Shown here: positions 1 through 4,494 of the stretch, in pieces
Position numbering within the stretch: position 1 is the first letter of the stretch
Layout: every line of letters starts with the position of its first letter
Source of the DNA: Sphaerochaeta sp.
Lineage (GTDB): Bacteria > Spirochaetota > Spirochaetia > Sphaerochaetales > Sphaerochaetaceae
NCBI GenBank assembly: GCA_003456855.1
Contig: DMOO01000061.1
Span: 1 to 6,428, forward strand
Direction: 5' to 3'
DNA length: 6,428 nucleotides
Notes under the pieces: model-generated
Database searches by the model: none
Told to the model about the DNA's origin: nothing
What the model saw: only the letters and a program-made list of their open reading frames with translations
Program-made: the position numbers and the translations under genes

Positions 1-482
1 AGGGCTACTACAAGAACCCTGAGGCAACTGCCGAGACGATCGACAAGGACGGCTGGCTCCACACAGGGGATGTCGGCTACATGGATGAGAAGGGCTTCGT
101 CTACATCACCGGCCGTGCCAAGAACATAATAGTCACCGACGGTGGAAAGAACGTCTTCCCAGAGGAGATCGAGGACCACTTCCAGCTCTACTACGATATA
201 GAACAAATCTGCGTAGTAGGCTATGATGTTGACTCGAAGATGAAGATCGAGGGCGTTGCCGCCATAATCTATCCGTCCGAAGACTGCAGGAAGAACTACC
301 CAGACGTGGCAAAGCTCAAAGAGCACATGGACAAGATAGTCGAAGAGGTCAACCACGATCTTCTCCAGTACAAGAAGATAAGGAAGGTATTTGTCGTGAA
401 CGAGCCTCTGGCAATGACTTCAACCAAGAAGATCCAGAGATTCAAGGTCCGCGAGAAGTACAAGGACATGATCAATGGCTGA
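1..482 (+). CDS. Long-chain acyl-CoA synthetase (AMP-forming), C-terminal part; 5' end outside window
   Basis: The reading frame is open from the window edge (first full codon at position 3) to TGA at 480-482, giving 159 residues of a protein that is normally about 550-650 long. It begins in the adenylate-forming (ANL) core: GYYKNPEAT, then GWLHTGDVGY with the ribose-binding Asp at visible residue 23. The hinge/A8 motif follows (GRAKNIIVTDGGKN, residues 37-50), then PEEIE. The small C-terminal domain ends with TSTKKIQRF, where Lys143 aligns with the catalytic A10 lysine. In this family the enzyme activates a fatty acid with ATP to an acyl-adenylate and transfers it to CoA, in the cytosol or at the inner membrane. 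The GGKN and PEEIE wording fits the long-chain (FadD15/eukaryote-like) group, but the substrate cannot be read from this end. Its last codons carry the ribosome-binding site of the next gene, so the two are probably co-transcribed. Confidence 0.9.
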   Translation, partial: GYYKNPEATAETIDKDGWLHTGDVGYMDEKGFVYITGRAKNIIVTDGGKNVFPEEIEDHFQLYYDIEQICVVGYDVDSKMKIEGVAAIIYPSEDCRKNYPDVAKLKEHMDKIVEEVNHDLLQYKKIRKVFVVNEPLAMTSTKKIQRFKVREKYKDMING

Positions 483-771
483 AAAGATGAACAGCAAGGA
501 AAGGGCCCGCCTGAGAGGTGAGGCCCAGTCACTCTCACCGGTTGTGATGGTGGGACATGAGGGAATCACCGAGGGTGTGATCAACATGCTCAATCAGGCA
601 CTCGATGACCACGAGCTTGTGAAGGTTCGTTTCCAGGACTTCAAGGACCTGACCAAGGACCTTGCCAACGAGCTAAAGAACAAAACGAACTCAGAACTCA
701 TAGCCACGACAGGCTTCACCGCAGTCTTCTACAGGGAGAACCCGGAGAAGAGCAAGCAAGCGAAGAGGTGA
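475..771 (+). CDS. yhbY: YhbY-family (CRM domain) RNA-binding protein
   Basis: This is a 98-residue protein, the usual length of stand-alone YhbY. One CRS1/YhbY domain fills most of it: a basic N-terminal helix (SKERARLRGEAQSL), the core VVMVGHEGITEGV with a GxxG-type loop GHEG at residues 27-30, the helix QALDDHELVKVR at 41-52, and the closing strand TGFTAVFYR at 79-87, followed by a Lys/Arg tail. From recall, E. coli YhbY shares the GLTEGV and QALxxHELIKV blocks; that protein associates with pre-50S particles and 23S rRNA during ribosome assembly. The start at ATG 475 has AAGGA at 462-466, 8 nt upstream and inside the preceding gene. The two genes share ATGGCTGA (475-482), an 8-nt overlap that suggests translational coupling. 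No terminator directly follows the stop; A-rich sequence leads into the intergenic region. Confidence 0.92.
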   Translation: MAEKMNSKERARLRGEAQSLSPVVMVGHEGITEGVINMLNQALDDHELVKVRFQDFKDLTKDLANELKNKTNSELIATTGFTAVFYRENPEKSKQAKR

Positions 772-822
772 CAAACAAAAAAGAAAAGAAAGAAAAAGAA
801 CTAAAATAAACAACTAAACAAC

Positions 823-878
823 TGTGCAAATTTTTCACACACCTTGCAAAAACTTCACAGCTGTACAGTTTCTGCACA
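823..878. promoter_or_regulatory. Three tandem 17-bp dyad repeats, candidate activator (enhancer) binding sites
   Basis: Three copies of an imperfect palindrome close to TGTGCA-N5-TGCACA are visible: TGTGCA-AATTT-TTCACA (823-839), CTTGCA-AAAAC-TTCACA (843-859) and TGTACA-GTTTC-TGCACA (862-878). Their starts are 20 and 19 bp apart, about two helical turns, so they would lie on nearly the same DNA face. Their centres fall about 141, 121 and 102 bp upstream of the start predicted for the sigma-54 promoter at 945-961. That is the usual place for upstream activating sequences of AAA+ enhancer-binding proteins. The repeats are seen directly; the activator's identity is unknown, and no such gene lies in the window. 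Confidence 0.6.
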
Positions 879-944
879 CCATAAAACGTGCTGAAAAATA
901 TTCAAAACCACCGGAAATAAAGGAGAACAAGGAAAAAAGCCAAG

Positions 945-961
945 TTGGCACGCTACTTGCT
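945..961 (+). promoter_or_regulatory. Sigma-54 (RpoN) -24/-12 promoter
   Basis: The sequence TTGGCACG-CTAC-TTGCT matches the sigma-54 consensus TGGCACG-N4-TTGC[AT] at every specified base. The invariant GG (947-948) and GC (959-960) are separated by exactly 10 bp, as the holoenzyme requires. Initiation is predicted near position 972. Such promoters depend on an ATP-driven activator, which agrees with the three dyads upstream. No plus-strand protein gene follows before 2979, and a strong terminator comes within 80 nt of the start, so the product would be a short RNA. Confidence 0.8.
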
Positions 962-971
962 AATAGGAAGA

Positions 972-1049
972 CAGAGCAACAGTTTTTTTCATACCTCCTT
1001 TTAGTGGAGACGCCTGGAACCCTTCTAAACCAGGCGTCTTGTTTTTTTT
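972..1049 (+). ncRNA. Predicted small regulatory RNA of about 78 nt under sigma-54 control
   Basis: The transcript is defined by the -24/-12 promoter on the left (start about 12 nt after the GC at 959-960) and the rho-independent terminator on the right. It contains no ATG, and a GTG at 1005 lacks a ribosome-binding site, so it looks noncoding. The 5' part (972-1007) is weakly structured. It has a U7 run (983-989) followed by ACCUCCUUUU (993-1002), which is the anti-Shine-Dalgarno sequence of 16S rRNA. The 12-nt terminator loop (AACCCUUCUAAA) is a second C/U-rich single-stranded stretch. A U-run plus a U-tailed terminator would suit an Hfq-type chaperone, though that is inference. Known sigma-54 small RNAs include Qrr, CrcZ and GlmY/GlmZ; no sequence likeness to them is claimed. 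The gene could alternatively be a leader or spurious, but no gene follows it on this strand. Confidence 0.62.
1008..1049 (+). terminator. Rho-independent terminator of the predicted small RNA
   Basis: AGACGCCTGG (1008-1017) and CCAGGCGTCT (1030-1039) form a perfect 10-bp GC-rich stem with a 12-nt loop, followed by TG and eight T (1042-1049). The T tract lies only on the plus-strand 3' side; on the minus strand the hairpin is followed by CCACTAAAAGG. It therefore terminates rightward transcription and is not an ordinary terminator for the convergent rhaM gene. It could also stop read-through from yhbY. Confidence 0.92.
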
Positions 1050-1078
1050 CTTAAAAGGCAAAAACAACCAAAACAAAT

Positions 1079-1396
1079 CTATTTATGATAGAACACGCAC
1101 TCCATAAGCGGCTGGGCCCCTGTCACAGGATCCTTCTCCATGACCATGACGTCCTTCATGTACTCATCCCACTTGGCATTCACAGCCGATGAGGACTGAA
1201 CAGCAGATGCAAAGGCTACGGACTCGCATTCATAGTAGCCGAACAGCTCGTCACCCACATTCCAGATGGTGTAGTTGTGAATCCCTGCAGCATTGAGCAT
1301 CTCGGTCATCTCAGGCCATATCTCAGCATGGCGTCTCTTGTACTCCTCAAGCATCCCGGACTTGACCTTGGCCTTCCAGGCGTAGCGTTCCATCAT
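1079..1396 (-). CDS. rhaM: L-rhamnose mutarotase
   Basis: This 105-residue protein matches the RhaM (DUF718) family in length and motifs. An antiparallel alpha+beta barrel of the dimeric ferredoxin-like type is expected. EEYKRRHAEIWPEM (17-30) carries the Tyr19 and His23 equivalents of the E. coli Tyr18/His22 active-site pair. HNYTIW (40-45), the acidic strand FGYYECES (52-59) and KWDEYMKDVM (75-84) follow, with an aromatic C-terminus (VFYHK). The enzyme interconverts alpha and beta anomers of L-rhamnose in the cytosol, feeding the rhamnose isomerase route. Two adjacent ATG codons are possible starts (1396 or 1393); AAAGGG at 1406-1401 sits 4 or 7 nt upstream, the second being the better spacing. 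It lies 12 nt after the lipoprotein stop, so the two probably form an operon. No other rhamnose gene is in view. Confidence 0.9.
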   Translation of the reverse strand: MMERYAWKAKVKSGMLEEYKRRHAEIWPEMTEMLNAAGIHNYTIWNVGDELFGYYECESVAFASAVQSSSAVNAKWDEYMKDVMVMEKDPVTGAQPLMECVFYHK

Positions 1397-1408
1397 AATT
1401 CCCTTTGA

Positions 1409-2857
1409 TCAATTCTCTGTGAACTTGTATGTGATCGTCTGCTCACCGTGCAGACAGCAGAATGTGATATAACCCTGCATTCCAGCCTGATAGACGCTGT
1501 CTGTGTTATTCGCATCAACAGGACCTGAGCCGTTTCTCTTGTTCGTGCATTCGAAGATGATCCCCTGCTTGCTGTTATCCGAGAGGGTGTAGTGCATGTT
1601 GTAGTTCTTTTCTGCAGGCACCTCGATATAGAATGTCTTGGATGTAATCCCGCCTTCTCCGAGCACAACCTGATGCTCCTGGCCGTCCATGATTATCGAA
1701 TCCGGTGTCCAGCTCTCCGATGTCCCGGTCATGCTTATCTCTCCGAAGTAATCAGTATCTGAGATCTTACTCTGATGGCTGTTGATTATTATGTCCTCTC
1801 CGACTCCCTCAATGTATAAGGTGACCTTGAATGTATCGGATGTAGAACCCTGAACGATCTCCTTGATCCCTAGGAGCTTATCGATTCGGACTCCGTTGTT
1901 GTTCTCGCCTATGGTTCTCGGCTGACCCATGAGAAGGCTTCCTACAAGTCCTTTTAGATTGCCCCTCTTCACGTCGTCGATGGTGACCTCATAATATGGG
2001 GACTCATCGGTCATTGGCAGAAGATATACATGCGGGTAACCGACTATGTCAAATGGGGTGGAGGACAAGGTCTCAGGCAGAATCAGATAGGTCCTCATAT
2101 ACTCCTGGTCACCTTTCAGGTTGGATGTTCTGGCGAATGTGTACAGGTTGAGCACATCATTGTCAAGCTCTGACAGGTCATAGAGACCTTTTATGCCTCT
2201 TGAATACTCGACTCTTCCGTTCTGGATCAGACCAAACTCGTTCGATGAATAATTGATCCTGCCACTGCCTGAGCTTGCACCGTACATGGTGTTCTGGACA
2301 ATGACGATCCTCTTGTCCTTGAGATGGCTCCAATGGCTGTTGTTGAAATCGATGTGTATGTAGTTGTGGTATGTCGGCCATAGATATCTTGGCTCACCTG
2401 CATCCTTGTGGTCATATTCGGTGGGCTCGAGCTTGATCTGCACGAAGTTGTACTTGTCCTCGCTTGGACCGAAGGTCAACGTGTTCCCGGCCTTCTTGAT
2501 CTTGACATCTGTCAGTGATGCAGATATCCCTATGTCCGCACCGGCGAATGATGTGGTCCCGTCCTCTTGCGGCAGGATGATGAATGGTCCGCTGCTTATC
2601 ACAGCCGAGATGTTCGGATTGAGTGCCTTTGACGAACCGCTGGAGGCTCCCTGGGCCTCCACAAGGTACAGGGACTCGATCTTGACACCAGAGAGATCCA
2701 CTGTGTCGTTGGGTGAGAGGGTAAGGGTTTTCTCATCCCCTTCGAGTTTAGTCAGATCGACTTTGATACCTGAGCCGGAATTGATTGAATCCTCAGACTC
2801 GGAACATGATACAAGTATGACCAGCAATGCCAATAACAGCAGCAGTGCTTTCCTCAC
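1409..2857 (-). CDS. Secreted lipoprotein of unknown function
   Basis: This is a 482-residue protein starting at GTG 2857. The start is fixed by a strong ribosome-binding site, AAAGGAGG (2871-2864), 6 nt upstream, and by the signal peptide that begins there. Residues 1-17 are a lipoprotein signal (MRK, then a Leu/Val/Ile-rich core). The lipobox LVSC puts the lipidated cysteine at residue 18, followed by an acidic SESEDS linker. The mature part of about 465 residues is rich in Ser, Thr, Gly and beta-prone sequence, suggesting beta-sandwich modules. Only three cysteines remain, all late (437, 467, 468). I recognise no catalytic motif or named domain. Pairing with rhaM hints at a carbohydrate-related surface role, but this is context only. 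The C-terminal stretch (from KTFYIEVPAEKN to the end) reads like a separate beta-rich module. Confidence 0.88.
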   Translation of the reverse strand: MRKALLLLLALLVILVSCSESEDSINSGSGIKVDLTKLEGDEKTLTLSPNDTVDLSGVKIESLYLVEAQGASSGSSKALNPNISAVISSGPFIILPQEDGTTSFAGADIGISASLTDVKIKKAGNTLTFGPSEDKYNFVQIKLEPTEYDHKDAGEPRYLWPTYHNYIHIDFNNSHWSHLKDKRIVIVQNTMYGASSGSGRINYSSNEFGLIQNGRVEYSRGIKGLYDLSELDNDVLNLYTFARTSNLKGDQEYMRTYLILPETLSSTPFDIVGYPHVYLLPMTDESPYYEVTIDDVKRGNLKGLVGSLLMGQPRTIGENNNGVRIDKLLGIKEIVQGSTSDTFKVTLYIEGVGEDIIINSHQSKISDTDYFGEISMTGTSESWTPDSIIMDGQEHQVVLGEGGITSKTFYIEVPAEKNYNMHYTLSDNSKQGIIFECTNKRNGSGPVDANNTDSVYQAGMQGYITFCCLHGEQTITYKFTEN

Positions 2858-2870
2858 GAGAAGCCTCCTT

Positions 2871-2887
2871 TGAATGGTTAACCTTCA
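2871..2887. promoter_or_regulatory. Small dyad overlapping the predicted lipoprotein transcript start
   Basis: TGAA-T-GGTT-AACC-TTCA is an inverted repeat with one unpaired base, centred on the palindrome GGTTAACC (2876-2883). It covers the predicted start and early leader of the lipoprotein-rhaM transcript and abuts the ribosome-binding site. It could be a repressor operator or a small RNA hairpin; chance is also possible for a repeat this short. Confidence 0.3.
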
Positions 2888-2892
2888 CGAAA

Positions 2893-2921
2893 ATGATAAA
2901 ATATACTACTCAGATTAGCAA
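2893..2921 (-). promoter_or_regulatory. Candidate sigma-70-type promoter of the lipoprotein-rhaM operon
   Basis: On the minus strand TTGCTA (2921-2916) and TATCAT (2898-2893) are separated by 17 bp. They match the -35 and -10 consensus at 4 and 5 of 6 positions. The predicted start near 2886 leaves a leader of about 29 nt ending in the strong ribosome-binding site of the lipoprotein gene. Confidence 0.5.
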
Positions 2922-2942
2922 GCGTGTTCCTCGGGATTATTA

Positions 2943-2972
2943 TTCACATTCGGGTTAGTAAAACGTTATTAT
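2943..2972 (+). promoter_or_regulatory. Candidate promoter of the Mbeg1-like gene, placed for a leaderless transcript
   Basis: TTCACA (2943-2948) and TATTAT (2967-2972) are 18 bp apart. The -10 box ends 6 nt before the ATG at 2979, so initiation would fall on or next to the start codon. The only ribosome-binding-like bases, AAGG (2973-2976), are 2 nt from the ATG, too close for normal use. Confidence 0.4.
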
Positions 2973-2978
2973 AAGGCC

Positions 2979-4097
2979 ATGGCAAACATCTATGATTACA
3001 TGAAATGGAGAGGGGACATTACATTCAATGAGCGACCCTTCAACGACGTTGACAACCTGATTTTCTCAGAGATCTGCTATGCGGAGATGGATGACATTGT
3101 ACCTGGTCCAGGTGAAGGCACTGTGACAATCAAGGAACTGAGTGAGGGCTACACCGCCCATGGCTATGAATCACACCTTGTGAACAACCCGAAGGAGACT
3201 CTGGAACTTGCTGAAGTTTCAGCGAGGTTCTGCGATGTGAAGGTCGGCAGCTACATAAACAGGATAGACCATGACAAGCAGGTGCAGTTCTCAGCAGTGA
3301 CCTTCCATATCCCTGATGGCACGATCTACGTTGCCTTCAGAGGGACGGACAACACCATAGTCGGCTGGAGAGAGGACCTGAACTTCAGCTTCATGGAGAC
3401 CGAAGGCCAGAGGGAAGCTGTGGCCTATTTGAACAACATTGCCAAAGAAAACAACAGCATGATCAGGGTAGGAGGCCATTCAAAGGGTGGGAACTTAGCT
3501 GTATTTGCTGCGGCCTTCGCCGATGAGAAAACCAAGGAAAGGATAGTCGAGGTCTACTCCAACGACGGTCCTGGCTTCAATGAGAAGATATCCAAAGACC
3601 CAAGGTACCTGGAAACGCTCAATAAGGTCAAACTGATAATGCCTTCCTTCTCGGTTGTGGGGATTCTTCTTAACAACAAGAGCGAGAGGACGATCATCAA
3701 GAGCGATGCAACAGGTCCGATGCAGCATAACCCCCTGGTATGGCAGGTTAACACCACTGATTTCGCGACAGTGGATGAACAGGACCCTGCAAGCATATTC
3801 ATGGATGAGACGGTGAGCAGATGGCTCTCTACAATGGATGACAAGGAGAGGATGGCCCTTGTGAACTCGATATTCGATTCTGTTGATGCCTCAGGTGCGA
3901 ACACCCTTCAGGACATAAAGCTGAGCAAGCAGAAGGCCTTCTTCGCAATTGCCAAGGCAGTGATGAAGTTCGATGCCACCAGAAAGAAGGAGCTTGCGAT
4001 AATCCTCAAGAAACTTGGAGCAGCCGGCATGGTTGTGGCCAAGGAGGATCTGAAGGCAACCTTTGAAGAGTGGAAGGAAAAGGTGGCTAGAACCTAA
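2979..4097 (+). CDS. Mbeg1-like (DUF2974) alpha/beta-hydrolase fold protein
   Basis: This 372-residue protein opens with MANIYDYMKWRGDITFNERP, the characteristic N-terminus of the Mbeg1-like/DUF2974 family, which supports the start at 2979. The hydrolase features come in order. YVAFRGTD (117-124) is an oxyanion-type strand and turn. The nucleophile elbow is VGGHSKGGNLA, a GxSxG with Ser168. NDGPGF (195-200) offers Asp196 as acid, and MQHNPLVW (248-255) offers His250 as base, so a full Ser-Asp-His triad is plausible. The rest is helical, ending in a Lys/Glu-rich tail. No signal peptide or membrane segment is evident, so it should be cytosolic. The family has a lipase-like fold; its substrate is unknown to me. 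The gene is divergent from the lipoprotein gene (121-bp gap) and convergent with the histone-like gene. Confidence 0.88.
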   Translation: MANIYDYMKWRGDITFNERPFNDVDNLIFSEICYAEMDDIVPGPGEGTVTIKELSEGYTAHGYESHLVNNPKETLELAEVSARFCDVKVGSYINRIDHDKQVQFSAVTFHIPDGTIYVAFRGTDNTIVGWREDLNFSFMETEGQREAVAYLNNIAKENNSMIRVGGHSKGGNLAVFAAAFADEKTKERIVEVYSNDGPGFNEKISKDPRYLETLNKVKLIMPSFSVVGILLNNKSERTIIKSDATGPMQHNPLVWQVNTTDFATVDEQDPASIFMDETVSRWLSTMDDKERMALVNSIFDSVDASGANTLQDIKLSKQKAFFAIAKAVMKFDATRKKELAIILKKLGAAGMVVAKEDLKATFEEWKEKVART

Positions 4098-4100
4098 ATC

Positions 4101-4135
4101 CAAAAATAAAAGCAGCCGTCCGAAAACGACTGCTT
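4101..4135 (-). terminator. Rho-independent terminator of the histone H1-like gene
   Basis: Read on the minus strand, AAGCAGTCGT (4135-4126) pairs with ACGGCTGCTT (4119-4110) over 10 bp, including one U-G wobble, around a 6-nt loop. TTTTATTTTT follows. On the plus strand the wobble becomes a C-A mismatch and no T tract follows, so it serves mainly the leftward gene and only weakly, if at all, the Mbeg1-like gene that converges on it. Confidence 0.8.
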
Positions 4136-4158
4136 CTATCGACTATTATGCATGTCAA

Positions 4159-4344
4159 TTACTGTGCATCCATGGCGTTCTTCTTTTCCTGGATCTCAAG
4201 TCTTCTTGCCTTGCAGAGCTTTGAGATGTCAGCGAGAGCCTTTCTTGCTCTAGCTGCTGAAGCCTTTACGCCTTTCTCCTCGAACTTCTGGTTCTCCTGG
4301 ACATAGGTCTCGAACAATCCGACGAGCTGGTCATGATTTGTCAT
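4159..4344 (-). CDS. Histone H1-like (Hc1-type) small basic protein
   Basis: This is a 61-residue protein. The N-terminal half (LVGLFETYVQENQKFEEKG, 7-25) reads as an amphipathic helix, followed by VKASAARARKALADISKLCKARR. That second block has the spacing of the Hc1 histone H1-like family (KGNKAAGxRARKxxLxxEKxxKxFR) known from Chlamydia, Bacteroidetes and spirochaetes. The basic residues Lys24, Lys27, Arg32, Arg34, Lys35, Lys42, Lys45, Arg47 and Arg48 would bind DNA. The Lys/Ala-rich tail of chlamydial Hc1 is absent, so only the minimal domain remains. Cys44 in the helix is unusual. The predicted role is DNA compaction in the nucleoid, inferred from family. The start has AGGAGG (4359-4354) 9 nt upstream, and the gene has its own promoter and terminator, so it is a single-gene unit. 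Confidence 0.75.
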   Translation of the reverse strand: MTNHDQLVGLFETYVQENQKFEEKGVKASAARARKALADISKLCKARRLEIQEKKNAMDAQ

Positions 4345-4381
4345 GCTTTTCTTCCTCCTAGGTGATCTGAATATTGATTAA

Positions 4382-4409
4382 ATTTTATCACAATTCATTC
4401 ACAACGCAA
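4382..4409 (-). promoter_or_regulatory. Promoter of the histone H1-like gene
   Basis: On the minus strand TTGCGT (4409-4404) and TAAAAT (4387-4382) are 16 bp apart, and the predicted start near 4375 gives a leader of about 30 nt with AGGAGG. The spacer contains a direct repeat, TTGTGA at 4404-4399 and 4393-4388, 11 bp apart, which could be a regulator site. Phased A-tracts lie directly upstream. Confidence 0.55.
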
Positions 4410-4422
4410 GAAATATCTTTGG

Positions 4423-4469
4423 AAAAACCCCTGAAAAATGCAAAAAAACGGCCAAAAAAGCATAAAAAA
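4423..4469. promoter_or_regulatory. Phased A-tracts: predicted intrinsically curved DNA upstream of the histone-like gene
   Basis: Five A-tracts of 5 to 7 bases occur on the plus strand at 4423-4427, 4434-4438, 4442-4448, 4454-4459 and 4464-4469. Their 3' ends are 11, 10, 11 and 10 bp apart, a mean of 10.5 bp, one turn of the helix. A further A4 at 4486-4489 is about two turns on. In-phase tracts like these bend DNA in one direction. They begin 14 bp upstream of the -35 box of the histone-like gene and also form the 3' flank of the U32-family gene, where the T runs read on the minus strand might aid termination. Confidence 0.7.
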
Positions 4470-4494
4470 CGCAGTTTCAGGCAACAAAAGGGTC

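Larger units (their letters stand above)
772..1078. other. 307-bp gap without a protein gene, holding a predicted sigma-54-controlled small RNA
   Basis: No credible protein gene lies between yhbY and the convergent rhaM gene. From left to right the stretch holds an A/purine-rich run (772-820), three tandem imperfect dyads (823-878), an A-rich linker (879-944), a -24/-12 promoter (945-961), a predicted short transcript (about 972-1049) and its terminator (1008-1049), then an A-rich tail to the rhaM stop. A 76-codon open frame from 824 runs through all these elements and has no family resemblance, so it is not called. Confidence 0.8.

Noticed and set aside
960..992. A 10-residue minus-strand mini-gene (MKKTVALSSY) just after AAAAGGAGG
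   Set aside because: The ribosome-binding-like sequence is only 1 nt from the ATG, too close to work, and it is simply the complement of the small RNA's anti-Shine-Dalgarno stretch.
1008..1049. The hairpin as terminator for rhaM or only for yhbY
   Set aside because: No T tract follows it on the minus strand, so it does not suit rhaM. For yhbY it is more than 230 nt past the stop, and a consensus promoter lies between, so a separate short transcript explains it better.
824..1054. A 76-codon open frame in the yhbY-rhaM gap
   Set aside because: It starts inside the first dyad repeat, runs through the sigma-54 promoter and ends in the terminator T tract. It has no ribosome-binding site and no family-like sequence.
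2364..2873. A 169-codon plus-strand open frame opposite the lipoprotein
   Set aside because: It is an antisense shadow of a gene with a clear signal peptide, lipobox and ribosome-binding site, and it shows no recognisable protein features.
2931..2960. Weak direct repeat TCGGG-N-TTA (2931 and 2950)
   Set aside because: The match is short and degenerate, and there is no independent support for a binding site.
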